Source: Mesorhizobium japonicum MAFF 303099 (GTDB taxonomy: Bacteria; Pseudomonadota; Alphaproteobacteria; Rhizobiales; Rhizobiaceae). Taken from it: a DNA stretch of 64,000 bases. Position numbers and translations under genes: made by a program. Numbering within the stretch: position 1 is the first letter of the stretch; every line of letters starts with the position of its first letter. Below, piece after piece: positions 1-8,761 of this stretch. The DNA lies in contig NC_002679.1 in NCBI RefSeq assembly GCF_000009625.1, forward strand, positions 248,001 to 312,000, written 5' to 3'. Under the pieces are notes generated by a model. That model searched no databases. It saw nothing but the letters and a program-made list of their open reading frames with translations, and had not been told where the DNA came from.

Positions 1-410
1 TGCAGGCGCAAATCCTGCTGCTTTTGAAAACCATCCAGCGCGACACCGGCATGGCGCTCGTGATGATCAGCCACGATCTTGCTGCGGTGGCCGCCATCTG
101 CGACCGCGTCTGTGTCATGTATGCCGGCCGCATCATCGAGGCGGCACCCACGCATACACTTCTGAACAGGCCGGAACATCCCTACACGCGCGATCTGATC
201 GGCGCGATCCCTCCCTCGGATGGCCCTCGTGTCCGGTTGACGGCCATCCCCGGTGCCCCGCCCCATGGGGGCGTTTCGGCAGGTTGTGCCTATGCGCCCC
301 GCTGCCGCAGTGCTGACGCCGCATGCGGCATGACAAGGCCGGATATGCGGACGATATCGGCACGCCATGTCGTCCGCTGCCTCCGCGTTGCTGAAGGGAT
401 GTGTCAATGA
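1..410 (+). CDS. Oligopeptide/dipeptide ABC transporter ATPase, DppD/OppD type (3' part only)
   Basis: This is the C-terminal part of an ABC ATPase whose start lies before the window; the frame is open from base 3. Visible are the H-loop region (MISHDLAAVAAICDRV), the VMYAGRIIE strand and the C-terminal OppD/DppD extension. That extension has HPYT followed by a cysteine-containing tail (GCAYAPRCRSADAACG), which in this family marks peptide, nickel and glutathione importers. The Walker A and signature motifs would be upstream. The stop overlaps the next ATPase start (ATGA), so the two are translationally coupled. With the following ATPase and two permeases it forms the cytoplasmic motor of a DppBCDF-like importer. 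Substrate cannot be read from sequence; the adjacent C-P lyase genes suggest a phosphonate compound (inference). Confidence 0.9.
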   Translation, partial: QAQILLLLKTIQRDTGMALVMISHDLAAVAAICDRVCVMYAGRIIEAAPTHTLLNRPEHPYTRDLIGAIPPSDGPRVRLTAIPGAPPHGGVSAGCAYAPRCRSADAACGMTRPDMRTISARHVVRCLRVAEGMCQ

Positions 411-1369
411 CCCTACTTCAGCTCCAAAACGTCAGCCGTCGGTTTCCGATCGGAAACACGGTCTTTGGATCGCGGAAATCTCTGACCGCTGTCGACCAGG
501 TGTCGCTCGAGGTCAGAAAAGGCCAGACGACAGGCGTCGTCGGCGAGTCAGGCTGCGGAAAATCCACCACGGGACGCCTGGCACTCGGCCTGGAACAGGC
601 CGATAGCGGCCAAATCCTGTTCGAAGGTCAAGAGCTCGCGGTGACCGACACCCGGGAATGGCGCGCAAAGCGTCAGCGGATGCAGCTGGTCTACCAGGAT
701 ACGCTGGCCGCGCTCGATCGGCGCATGACAGTCGGTGATCTGATTGCGGAGCCTTTGGTCATCCATGAAATCGGCGACGGAGCAATCCGTCAACAGCGCG
801 TGCTCGATCTGCTGCACGCCGTTGGCCTGGGCGAGCACCATCGCGCTCTTTATCCGCATCAGCTTTCCGGCGGGCAGCGCCAACGCGTGGTTCTGGCACG
901 TGCACTCGCCCCGAAGCCCTCGCTTCTTGTTTGCGACGAGCCAGTCTCGGCCCTCGACGTCTCCGTCCAGGCGCAGATCGTCAATCTGCTCGTCGATCTT
1001 CAGCAGGAACTTGGAGTAGGCATCCTGTTCATCAGCCATGATCTGAGGGTGGTGCGCCATGTCAGCGATCGCATCGTCGTCATGTATCTCGGCCGGGTGG
1101 TCGAGGACGGGCGCGCCGATGCCGTCATCGACCAGCCCTTGCATCCCTATACGCAGGCGCTCGTCTCGGCCATGCCGAGGCTTGCCGGTGGCTTCGATCA
1201 TTACCTGCCCTTGCCGGGCGAGCCGCCAAGCCCAACTGAGCGGCCCTCGGGATGCCCATTCCATCCGCGCTGTCGTCTGGCAAAAGATATCTGCCGGCAG
1301 ACGCAACCTGAACTCCTTCCACACGGACCAGAACGGCGGGTCGCCTGCCATCTGGTATCAATTCCATGA
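407..1369 (+). CDS. Oligopeptide/dipeptide ABC transporter ATPase, DppF/OppF type
   Basis: Second ATPase of the importer, about 320 residues. It shows a Walker A motif (GESGCGKST), the ABC signature LSGGQRQRVVLARAL, Walker B (LLVCDEPVSALDVS), the H-loop (FISHDLRVVRHV) and the HPYT plus C-terminal cysteine extension (GCPFHPRCRLAKDIC). I chose the ATG at 407 because it overlaps the previous stop and has AAGGGA seven bases upstream; an in-frame GTG at 401 is possible. It should energise transport across the inner membrane together with the partner ATPase. The 3' end overlaps the first permease gene by four bases. OppF/DppF family membership is certain; substrate is not. Confidence 0.93.
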   Translation: MTLLQLQNVSRRFPIGNTVFGSRKSLTAVDQVSLEVRKGQTTGVVGESGCGKSTTGRLALGLEQADSGQILFEGQELAVTDTREWRAKRQRMQLVYQDTLAALDRRMTVGDLIAEPLVIHEIGDGAIRQQRVLDLLHAVGLGEHHRALYPHQLSGGQRQRVVLARALAPKPSLLVCDEPVSALDVSVQAQIVNLLVDLQQELGVGILFISHDLRVVRHVSDRIVVMYLGRVVEDGRADAVIDQPLHPYTQALVSAMPRLAGGFDHYLPLPGEPPSPTERPSGCPFHPRCRLAKDICRQTQPELLPHGPERRVACHLVSIP

Positions 1370-2307
1370 CCGGCTTGCTCCCTTACATCGGCCCCAAACT
1401 TCTGCGGGCCGCGCTCTCGATCATCGTCGTCGTGACGATCACATTCTTCGTGCTACGCGCTTCAGGAGATCCGGCCCTGCAGATTCTCGGGCCCGGCGCT
1501 CGCGCCCCCGACCTCGAAGCGTTTCGCCAGCGGTGGGGATTGGATCAGCCCCTGCACGTTCAATATCTTCGCTATCTCTGGGGCGCGTTGCACGGCGATT
1601 TCGGCAACTCGATGCTGGCCGGCAAGCCCGCCGCGGAGCTTGTGCTTGGGCGAATGCCTTTGACGTTGGCCCTGATGCTGCCGGCACTCGCGCTCAACGT
1701 GCTGATCGGCATCCCGGTCGGCGCCTATGCGGCCATGCATCGAGACAGCTGGATCGACCGGTCGGTGATGATGCTGACCGTGCTCGGCTTTACCGTGCCA
1801 AGCTTCGTGCTCGGCTTGCTGTTCATCCTGATATTTTCGGTGACGCTCGGCCTGTTTCCCTCAGGCGGGGCCGACAAATGGCAAAGCTTTGTTCTGCCGG
1901 TGCTGACGCTTGGCATAGGCGGGGCGGCAATGCTCGCGCGGTTTACGCGTAGCGCCATGATCGAGGTTCTGTCGCAGCTCTACGTCGTTGCCGCCAGCGC
2001 CAAGGGCGTCACCTGGCGCCAGGTCATTCACCACCACGCCTTCCCCAACGCCATCATCCCGATTCTCACATTGCTGGGTCTGATGCTGGGCGGACAGGTG
2101 GCCGGGGCGGTGCTGGTCGAAAACGTCTTCGGCTGGCCGGGCATTGGTCAACTGCTCGTGGTCTCCGTCGGCAATCGAGATCTCGCGGTCGTGCAGGTCA
2201 TCCTCCTGCTCGTGGCACTCACCATGACGTCGGCGAACCTGATGATGGATCTGCTCTACGGCGTCGTCGATCCCCGCTTGCGACAAGCGCGCCCGGGATC
2301 ACACTGA
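1366..2307 (+). CDS. ABC transporter permease, DppB/OppB type
   Basis: Integral membrane permease of 313 residues. The N-terminal membrane segment (about residues 12-31) is followed by the DppB-type domain (LRASGDPALQILGP, GLDQPLHVQYLRYL, GDFGNSM). The core carries the binding-protein-dependent transport signature around LYVVAASAKGVTWRQVIHHHAFPNAIIPI, in which the EAA-loop glycine interacts with the ATPases. At least five further hydrophobic segments follow. Length is normal for the family. It overlaps the upstream ATPase by four bases and lies ten bases before the second permease, so it belongs to one transport operon. No substrate-binding protein gene is in the window; it is probably upstream of base 1. 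Confidence 0.93.
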   Translation: MTGLLPYIGPKLLRAALSIIVVVTITFFVLRASGDPALQILGPGARAPDLEAFRQRWGLDQPLHVQYLRYLWGALHGDFGNSMLAGKPAAELVLGRMPLTLALMLPALALNVLIGIPVGAYAAMHRDSWIDRSVMMLTVLGFTVPSFVLGLLFILIFSVTLGLFPSGGADKWQSFVLPVLTLGIGGAAMLARFTRSAMIEVLSQLYVVAASAKGVTWRQVIHHHAFPNAIIPILTLLGLMLGGQVAGAVLVENVFGWPGIGQLLVVSVGNRDLAVVQVILLLVALTMTSANLMMDLLYGVVDPRLRQARPGSH

Positions 2308-2316
2308 GGAAGCCAG

Positions 2317-3150
2317 ATGCAGAAGAAGTCACGGATTGACCTGCCGACGCTCTTTGCGTCGCTCTGGCTTTGCCTGATGCTGCTGATCGCGGCGGCCGCG
2401 CCGCTGATCGCTCCGCATGACATCACCGCGATGGATTTGCGTCATCGCCTGGCGCCGCCCTTCGGCTTCGGCGGCGCGGCCGTCCACCTGTTCGGCTCCG
2501 ACGATCTTGGCCGCGATGTCGCCTCGCGTCTTTATTACTCGATCCGCACCAGCCTGCTCATCGCCTTTGGCGCAACCGTTATCAGCGTCCTCGTCGGAAC
2601 CGCGATCGGCTTTCTTGCCGCCTATTTCCGGGGCCTCATCGAGCATTTCCTGTTGCTGCTCATCGACGTCCAGGCGTCGCTGCCTTTCCTGATCGTCGCG
2701 CTGGCGATGCTGGCGTTCTTCGGCAACTCGCTGCCGCTGGTCGTCGGCTTGATGGGCCTTTATGGATGGGAGCGCAACGCGCGGCTCGCGCGTGGTCTCG
2801 CACTTGCAGCCGGCGCGCAAGGATATGCGGGCGCGACCCGTCAGCTCGGCGCTCATCCCTTGCGCATCTATCTCCGTCACATCCTTCCCAACAGCGCGGC
2901 AACGCTTCTTGTTGCGGCAACGGTCACGTTTCCGGAGATCATTCTGGTCGAAAGCGGCCTGTCCTTCCTCGGGCTCGGCGTCCAGCCACCTATGACCAGC
3001 CTCGGCGTCATGGTCGGCACTGGCCGCGAATACATTACGCGCGCGCCCTGGATGTTGCTTAGCCCCAGCATCGTCATCGTGCTGACGGCCGTCGCCGTCA
3101 GCGTTTTGGGCGATTTCTTGCGCGACAAACTCGATCCCACTCTCAAGTAA
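2317..3150 (+). CDS. ABC transporter permease, DppC/OppC type
   Basis: Second permease, 277 residues. A short cytoplasmic N terminus precedes the first membrane helix (LWLCLMLLIAAAAPLIAPHD), then the DppC hallmark HLFGSDDLGRDVASRLYYS. The EAA loop is seen near TRQLGAHPLRIYLRHILPNS, and the typical C-terminal block FLGLGVQPPMTSLG is present. Start ATG at 2317 has GGAAG about six bases upstream. It would pair with the preceding DppB-like protein as a heterodimeric channel. Only twelve bases separate it from the following hydrolase gene, so transporter and hydrolase are probably co-transcribed. Confidence 0.93.
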   Translation: MQKKSRIDLPTLFASLWLCLMLLIAAAAPLIAPHDITAMDLRHRLAPPFGFGGAAVHLFGSDDLGRDVASRLYYSIRTSLLIAFGATVISVLVGTAIGFLAAYFRGLIEHFLLLLIDVQASLPFLIVALAMLAFFGNSLPLVVGLMGLYGWERNARLARGLALAAGAQGYAGATRQLGAHPLRIYLRHILPNSAATLLVAATVTFPEIILVESGLSFLGLGVQPPMTSLGVMVGTGREYITRAPWMLLSPSIVIVLTAVAVSVLGDFLRDKLDPTLK

Positions 3151-3162
3151 CGGATATCTCCC

Positions 3163-4458
3163 ATGCGGAAAAAACTGATTTCCATCCTTGTTGACGGCGT
3201 CAGCGCTGACACTTTCGAAAAGCATGCTCATCGCCTGCCCAACATGCGCCATTTGGCGGAAAGGGGCTTGCGCGTTCGCCGCCTGAAATCAGCCGTTCCG
3301 GCCACCTCTGTCCCCGGACGGGCGACGATGTTGACCGGCGTCGGTCCGGAAACTCACGGCATCTATGGCAACCATATCTTCCGCGGCGACGCTTCCGTGG
3401 CGCCGCTGGCCGAAGATCTGCTGGTGCCGACGATCGCAACTCATGCCAGGCAGGCTGGCTTGGATGTGGCTGCTATCGGTCAGGCGCTGGTCAATCCCCG
3501 CGATACATCGGTCTATGTCTCGCCCTGGTGGCTCCGCGGCTTCATGACGGGCTATCGTTTCAGCAAGATGGTCACGCCGGAAGCGTTGGCGGCATCACGA
3601 GCAATCCACGATCCTGAAGATAGGCTAGCCAAGGCCGGGCTGACGGAGATGGACGCGTTTAGGGATGCTGCCGACGGCGGCGCTCCGCATCTGATCTCGG
3701 GCCTGGCGCTCGACCAGTTCCTCAACCGCGCGGTCGTTGCCTTGCTTGGCTCCGACCGGCCGCCGGATCTGTTGCTGACGGAGATCGAGATGCCGGATGC
3801 GTTCCAGCATTATCTCGGCTACGACAGCCCGGCGGGAATTTGGTCGGTGGAGTTCGCCGACATGCTGATCGGCAACTTGCTCGCCGTCCTAGAGCGCACC
3901 GGGCGCCGCGAGGATTACGTTATAGCCGTCGCCAGCGATCACGGTCATGGCTTTGTCGATACGGCAATCTTTCCGGAAGCCATCATACCCGACATGCACT
4001 GGATGACGGAAGGCGCAAGCCTCTACGTTTCGCTCAAGGCCGCCGGCGATCTCGAGAGGGTGACCGAGCGGCTTTTGCCATATGGCGTTGAGCTCTGGAA
4101 CGACCACCACGTGCCGGAAAATCTTCGTGGGACGGTTGCAATGTTTGTCGCTCCACCCCGGCATTCGTTCGAAGAGCGGCCCAGTGATGCATCCGGACCG
4201 CTCGTGGCGACCGGTAGTCCGCACCTCATTTCGACCCACGGCTTCCGGCCGGGCAGCCCGGAAGATGATCGCATGTTCATCCTGTCCGGTGGCGGCATTG
4301 CACCAAAAGTCATTAAGGCGGCGGATGCCGATCAGTTTGCACCAACGCTGGCGAGCGTGCTCGGCCTGCCGTTGGAGCCTTACGCTGGGCGGTCCCTGAT
4401 CGCAGAAGAGAGCCCCATAGCGCGGAGCCCGCAATCGCTTGAACTGCACCTCAAGTAA
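3163..4458 (+). CDS. Alkaline phosphatase superfamily phosphodiesterase/pyrophosphatase-like hydrolase
   Basis: A 431-residue protein of the nucleotide pyrophosphatase/phosphodiesterase branch of the alkaline phosphatase superfamily. Probable metal and catalytic positions are D11 (ILVDGVS), the nucleophile region T48/S49 (PATSVPGRATMLTG), D212 and H216 (MPDAFQH), D259 and H260 (ASDHGHGF) and H359 (STHGF). No signal peptide is evident, so it is probably cytoplasmic. It sits between the importer and phnM, twelve and seventeen bases from its neighbours. Enzymes of this superfamily hydrolyse phosphate or phosphonate esters, including phosphonoacetate. Its place in the operon suggests that it releases a simpler phosphonate from an imported ester or diester before C-P lyase acts; that role is inferred. 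Confidence 0.85.
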   Translation: MRKKLISILVDGVSADTFEKHAHRLPNMRHLAERGLRVRRLKSAVPATSVPGRATMLTGVGPETHGIYGNHIFRGDASVAPLAEDLLVPTIATHARQAGLDVAAIGQALVNPRDTSVYVSPWWLRGFMTGYRFSKMVTPEALAASRAIHDPEDRLAKAGLTEMDAFRDAADGGAPHLISGLALDQFLNRAVVALLGSDRPPDLLLTEIEMPDAFQHYLGYDSPAGIWSVEFADMLIGNLLAVLERTGRREDYVIAVASDHGHGFVDTAIFPEAIIPDMHWMTEGASLYVSLKAAGDLERVTERLLPYGVELWNDHHVPENLRGTVAMFVAPPRHSFEERPSDASGPLVATGSPHLISTHGFRPGSPEDDRMFILSGGGIAPKVIKAADADQFAPTLASVLGLPLEPYAGRSLIAEESPIARSPQSLELHLK

Positions 4459-4475
4459 ATCGAAGAAGATGTCCA

Positions 4476-5618
4476 ATGTGGTTACAAATCTCCAACGCGC
4501 GCATTGTGTGCGAAGATCATTTAGTAGAGGCGGGCCTCGCAATCTGCGATGGCCTTATCGACTGTTTTGAACAAGGTGGGACTTCGAAAGCGGAAGCTAT
4601 CGATTTTGATGGCGACTTCCTGCTGCCTGGTCTGATCGACCTGCATACCGACAGTGTCGAACACTTCATGCAACCGCGGCCGGGCGTGCAGTGGCCGTCG
4701 CCCCTTGCTGCCGTGCTTGCACACGATTGGCAGCTGCTCGGCAGCGGCATCACGACGGTGCTCGATGCGCTCGCACTTGGCGATTACGATAGCGGGGGCA
4801 CCCGCACCGCCATGCTAAATGATGCAATCGACGGGCTGACGCAGGCGCGAGCGAGCGGTCTTCTCAAGACCGATCATTACTTCCATTTTCGTTGCGAACT
4901 CTCCGATCCGGCCCTGTTGCCGATCGTCGAGCGGCATGTCGATAATCCCGGCCTCAGGCTCATCAGCATGATGGATCACACGCCCGGCCAGCGGCAGTGG
5001 CACAATCTGACACTCTATCGCGAGTTCCGCCGCAAGAAGAACGCCCGGGTGTGGAACGAGGAGGAATTCGCGCTCCACCTCGCCGAACGCCGTGAACACC
5101 AGCAACAATATGTCCCGCCGGGCCGTTCGACGATCGGACACCTCTGCCGCGAGCGCGATATCCGCATCGCCAGCCACGATGACACGGCAGCCGCGGATGT
5201 CGACGAATCCCGCGGCGACGGGATCACGATCAGCGAGTTTCCGACGACTGTCGAGGCCGCGAGCCGCGCGCGAGAACTCGGCATGAAGATCGTCATGGGT
5301 TCGCCGAACATCATTCTCGGCGGTTCGCATTCCGGCAATGTCAGTGCCCTGGAGCTCGCAGATCGGGGTCTCCTCGACGTGCTAACCTCGGATTACGTGC
5401 CCGGAAGTCTGCTGCATGCCGCATTCGCGCTGGCCGCCAAAGGGTTCGATCTCCCGGAGGCGGTTGCCATGGTGACGAAAACCCCCGCCGACCTGCTTGG
5501 TTTTTCCGATCGCGGCCGCATTGCGCCGGGCCTTCGCGCCGACTTGATCCGCGTGCGCCTCGTCGAAGGCGTGCCGGTGATCCGCAACATCTGGGTGGCC
5601 GGTCGACAGTATCTGTAA
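4476..5618 (+). CDS. phnM: Alpha-D-ribose 1-methylphosphonate 5-triphosphate diphosphatase PhnM
   Basis: 380-residue amidohydrolase-superfamily enzyme of the C-P lyase pathway. It removes pyrophosphate from alkylphosphonate ribose 5-triphosphate to give the substrate of PhnJ. Diagnostic blocks are the metal-binding start LPGLIDLHTDSVEHFMQPRP, the MMDHTPGQRQW segment, ASHDDTAAADV and the C-terminal GRIAPGLRADLIRV typical of amidohydrolases. The length matches E. coli PhnM (about 378). Here phnM leads the phn set, whereas in E. coli it follows phnL. The 28-base gap to phnG contains CACAGGACA before the phnG start. Confidence 0.95.
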   Translation: MWLQISNARIVCEDHLVEAGLAICDGLIDCFEQGGTSKAEAIDFDGDFLLPGLIDLHTDSVEHFMQPRPGVQWPSPLAAVLAHDWQLLGSGITTVLDALALGDYDSGGTRTAMLNDAIDGLTQARASGLLKTDHYFHFRCELSDPALLPIVERHVDNPGLRLISMMDHTPGQRQWHNLTLYREFRRKKNARVWNEEEFALHLAERREHQQQYVPPGRSTIGHLCRERDIRIASHDDTAAADVDESRGDGITISEFPTTVEAASRARELGMKIVMGSPNIILGGSHSGNVSALELADRGLLDVLTSDYVPGSLLHAAFALAAKGFDLPEAVAMVTKTPADLLGFSDRGRIAPGLRADLIRVRLVEGVPVIRNIWVAGRQYL

Positions 5619-5646
5619 AGAGCGCTCACGCGCCACAGGACAAAAA

Positions 5647-6129
5647 ATGAACTCAAAAACGAAGATGGAAGCGGAGCAGCTTGCCATCGCAGAGCGCTCC
5701 GACTGGCTTGGTATCCTGTCGCGCAGTGTTAGCAGTGAGCTTGAGGCCTTGGCGGCTGACCTGGCGACCGGAGTGGCATTTGAATGGCTGAGGACTTGCG
5801 ATGTCGGCCTGGTGATGGTCCGGGGGCGTGCTGGTGGTACGGGCAACGTGTTCAATCTCGGCGAGATGACCGTCACCCGCGCCTCGGTCCGGCTTGAAGA
5901 CGGCACTGTCGGGCACGGTTACGTCCAGGGCCGCAACAAGCGCCAGGCGGAGCTGGCGGCTATCATCGATGCGCTGTTGCAGCAGCCGGACCGCCATGAC
6001 GAGACCATGGCGAAGGTGGTCGAGCCGCTTCGGGAAAAAGCCGAAGTCCGGCGGCTCGAAAAAAGCCGCAAGGCGGCAGCCACCAAGGTCGAGTTCTTCA
6101 CCATGGTTCGCGGGGAGGACCCAGCGTGA
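5647..6129 (+). CDS. phnG: C-P lyase core complex subunit PhnG
   Basis: 160 residues, the small subunit of the PhnGHIJ core complex, which transfers an alkylphosphonate onto the ribose C1 of ATP and then cleaves the C-P bond. Recognisable PhnG features are RSDWLGILSRS, the LVMVRGRAGGTGNVFNLGEM strand region and the VGHGYVQGRNKRQAELAAIIDAL helix. Length fits the family (about 150). The stop overlaps the GTG start of phnH by four bases (GTGA), indicating translational coupling and stoichiometric expression with the rest of the complex. Confidence 0.93.
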   Translation: MNSKTKMEAEQLAIAERSDWLGILSRSVSSELEALAADLATGVAFEWLRTCDVGLVMVRGRAGGTGNVFNLGEMTVTRASVRLEDGTVGHGYVQGRNKRQAELAAIIDALLQQPDRHDETMAKVVEPLREKAEVRRLEKSRKAAATKVEFFTMVRGEDPA

Positions 6130-6761
6130 CGGTAAAATCTTCAACATCATCTTTGCATGACCGATCCTCAACGAGCACTTCGCTGATGCCTGGCTTTGCC
6201 GATCCGGTCTTCGATGCCCAGGCGGTGTTTCGCGCGAGCCTGCTTGCGACCGCCTATCCCGGCCGTGTCGTGCCAGTCGATCGCGCATTGGCGTCGCCGC
6301 GGCCTTTTTCATCGGCAACCGCGGCACTGTGCCTGACGCTCATGGATTTCGAGACGCTGGCCTGGCTCGACCGCCAGGCGGCATCCGGCGAGGCGGTTGC
6401 CTGGCTCCGCTTTCACTGCGGCCTGCCCGTCACAGACGATCCTATGAAGGCGCGTTTCGCTGTCGTGACCGATGCGCTGACAATGCCGCGCCTCGTCGAA
6501 TTTCACCCAGGCGACGTGGAATACCCTGATCGCTCGATGACGCTGATCATCCAGGTTCCGTCCTTCAACGAGGGGCCGGCGACCACCTGGACCGGCCCCG
6601 GCATCAAGACGAGCGCTCGCGTAAGCATCGGCGGGTTGCCCTTCTGGTACTGGTCGGACTGGGAGATGAATAGAGAACTCTACCCGCGCGGGATCGACGT
6701 CATCTTCACGAACGGCAATGCCCTGGTGGGCCTGCCGCGCACAATCGCGGTGGAGGCTTAA
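6126..6761 (+). CDS. phnH: C-P lyase core complex subunit PhnH
   Basis: 211 residues, the PhnH subunit of the C-P lyase core complex. Family marks include the N-terminal GFADPVFDAQAVFRASLLATAYPGR, the ALCLTLMDFETLAWLD segment and the late GGLPFWYWSDWEMNRELYPRGID stretch, as in E. coli PhnH. The start is GTG at 6126 inside the phnG stop. The last base abuts the phnI ATG at 6762, so translation is continuous through the subunit genes. PhnH is needed for nucleosidylation of the phosphonate; it has no known activity alone. Confidence 0.93.
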   Translation: MTVKSSTSSLHDRSSTSTSLMPGFADPVFDAQAVFRASLLATAYPGRVVPVDRALASPRPFSSATAALCLTLMDFETLAWLDRQAASGEAVAWLRFHCGLPVTDDPMKARFAVVTDALTMPRLVEFHPGDVEYPDRSMTLIIQVPSFNEGPATTWTGPGIKTSARVSIGGLPFWYWSDWEMNRELYPRGIDVIFTNGNALVGLPRTIAVEA

Positions 6762-7871
6762 ATGGCTTATGTTGCCGTCAAGGGTGGCGAACAGGCCATC
6801 CTCAACACCCTCAGGCTGATCTCGGAAACCCGTCGCGGCGATCCGGCCTTGGCCGAACTGACGCTCGCCCAGATCAGCGAACAGTTCGGCCTGGCCGTCG
6901 ACCGGGTGATGACAGAGGGATCGGTCTACGACCGGGAACTCGCCGCACTTGCCCTCAAGCAGGCGCAGGGTGATGTGACCGAGGCGATCTTCCTGCTGCG
7001 CGCCTACCGCACCACGCTGCCGCGCATCGCGCTGTCAGAACCGGTCGATACGTCGCGCATGACGATCCGCCGGCGCATCTCGGCGACGTTCAAGGATATC
7101 CCGGGCGGCCAGGTGCTTGGGCCCACCTACGACTACACGCACCGGCTGCTCGATTTTGCCCTCGCCGCCGAAGGCCTCCAGCGGCCCCAGGCAGGTTTGG
7201 CCGCCGAGCCGCTCGAACAAGATGTGCCGCAGGTCATCGACCTGCTCGACAGCGAAGGTCTGATCGAAGAGGAAAGCGACGAAGGTCAGGGCGAAATCTT
7301 CGATCTCACCCGCGAGCCGATGAGCTTTCCAGCAGGGCGCGACCAGCGCCTGCAGAACCTGGCGCGCGGCGACGAGGGTTTTCTGCTCGGGCTCGCTTAT
7401 TCGACAGTCCGTGGTTACGGCGGCGCGCATCCCTTCGTCGGCGAACTGAGATTGGGTGAAGTGACGGTCGAGATCGTCCCCGAGGAGCTCGGTTTTCCGA
7501 TTGTTGTCGCGGAAATCGCCGTCACCGAATGCCAGATGATCAACCAGTTTCGTGGCACGGTTGCCCGACCGCCGCAGTTCACCCGCGGTTATGGCCTCAC
7601 CTTCGGCCACAACGAGCGCAAGGCGATGGCCATGTCATTAGTCGACCGGGCGATGCGCGCCCGCGAACTTGCCGAGGACGTACGCTACCCCGCCCAGGAT
7701 GAGGAATTCGTCCTTGCCCATACGGACAATGTCGAGACGAGCGGCATGGTCTCGCATTTCAAGCTGCCGCATTACGTCGATTTTCAGGCGGAACTGATGC
7801 TTGTCCGACAACTGCGGGCCGAGCACCAGGTCGCCCGCGGGGCAGGACAGAAGAAGGAAGCCGCCGAATGA
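6762..7871 (+). CDS. phnI: C-P lyase core complex subunit PhnI
   Basis: 369 residues. PhnI is the nucleosidase/transferase subunit that, with PhnG and PhnH, exchanges the adenine of ATP for the phosphonate. It starts MAYVAVKGGEQAILN and carries the family blocks TYDYTHRLLDFALAAEGL, FLLGLAYSTVRGYGGAHPFVGELR and GYGLTFGHNERKAMAMSLVDRA. The length agrees with E. coli PhnI (354) with a slightly longer C terminus. It overlaps phnJ by four bases. No truncation or frameshift is visible. Confidence 0.95.
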   Translation: MAYVAVKGGEQAILNTLRLISETRRGDPALAELTLAQISEQFGLAVDRVMTEGSVYDRELAALALKQAQGDVTEAIFLLRAYRTTLPRIALSEPVDTSRMTIRRRISATFKDIPGGQVLGPTYDYTHRLLDFALAAEGLQRPQAGLAAEPLEQDVPQVIDLLDSEGLIEEESDEGQGEIFDLTREPMSFPAGRDQRLQNLARGDEGFLLGLAYSTVRGYGGAHPFVGELRLGEVTVEIVPEELGFPIVVAEIAVTECQMINQFRGTVARPPQFTRGYGLTFGHNERKAMAMSLVDRAMRARELAEDVRYPAQDEEFVLAHTDNVETSGMVSHFKLPHYVDFQAELMLVRQLRAEHQVARGAGQKKEAAE

Positions 7872-8761
7872 GCATTGGCACGACGACGAACCACAGCGAT
7901 ACAGGCTACAACTTCGCCTATCTCGATGAGCAGACGAAGCGGATGATCCGCCGCTCGCTATTGAAGGCCCTGTCCATTCCGGGCTACCAGGTGCCCTTCG
8001 GCGGTCGCGAAATGCCGCTCGCCTATGGCTGGGGCACCGGTGGCATCCAGGTGACGGCGGCCGTCATCGGACCTAACGATCGTCTGAAGGTGATCGACCA
8101 GGGCGCCGACGACACAACCAATGCGGTTTCCATCCGCCGTTTTTTTCAGACAGTGGCCGACGTCGCCGTCACCGAATCCACCGAAGACGCAACCATCGTC
8201 CAGACGCGCCACCGCGTCCCGGAGGCGCCACTCAAGGAAGGCCAGGTGCTGGTCTATCAAGTGCCGCAGCCGGAGCCACTAAGGAAGATCGATCCGCGCG
8301 AGACTGAGACCCGCAAGATGCATGCCTATGCCGAATATGGTGCCATGCAGGTGACGCTCTATGAGGACATCTCCCGTTTCGGTCGCATAGCCAAAACCTA
8401 CGACTATCCGGCCATCATCAACGGCAGGCATCTGATGTCGCCTTCGCCGATTCCGAAGTTCGACAATCCGAAGATGGAAAACAATCCGGCCATCCAGCTG
8501 TTCGGCGCCGGCCGGGAAAAACGCATCTATGCTGTGCCGCCCTACACGTCCGTCCGCAGCCTCGACTTCGACGACCACCCCTTCGAGGTGCAGAGCTGGA
8601 AGGGATGCTGCGCCCTCTGCGGCTCGACGGTGAGTTACCTCGACGAGGTGATTACCGATGACAAGGGTTCGCGCATGTTCGTCTGCTCCGACACCGATTT
8701 CTGCAACACCCGTCAGAGAGAGGCCGCGGCGCAACCGAAGACCGCCGGAGGGCAGTCTTGA
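7868..8761 (+). CDS. phnJ: Carbon-phosphorus lyase PhnJ (radical SAM, Fe-S)
   Basis: 297 residues, the catalytic C-P bond-cleaving subunit. It converts ribose 1-alkylphosphonate 5-phosphate to a cyclic ribose phosphate and the alkane. The C-terminal cysteine arrangement is intact: CALC, then 21 residues, a cysteine (MFVC), five residues and another cysteine (DFC). This is the same spacing as the Fe-S cysteines of E. coli PhnJ. Other marks are YNFAYLDEQTKRMIRRSLLKA, GGREMPLAYGWGTGGIQ and AYAEYGAMQVTLYEDI. It overlaps phnI upstream and phnK downstream by four bases. Everything visible indicates a functional subunit. Confidence 0.96.
   Translation: MSIGTTTNHSDTGYNFAYLDEQTKRMIRRSLLKALSIPGYQVPFGGREMPLAYGWGTGGIQVTAAVIGPNDRLKVIDQGADDTTNAVSIRRFFQTVADVAVTESTEDATIVQTRHRVPEAPLKEGQVLVYQVPQPEPLRKIDPRETETRKMHAYAEYGAMQVTLYEDISRFGRIAKTYDYPAIINGRHLMSPSPIPKFDNPKMENNPAIQLFGAGREKRIYAVPPYTSVRSLDFDDHPFEVQSWKGCCALCGSTVSYLDEVITDDKGSRMFVCSDTDFCNTRQREAAAQPKTAGGQS

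Noticed and set aside
2329..3252. Minus-strand ORF of 307 codons opposite the DppC-type permease
   Set aside because: Charged, low-complexity shadow frame; the plus strand encodes a clear permease.
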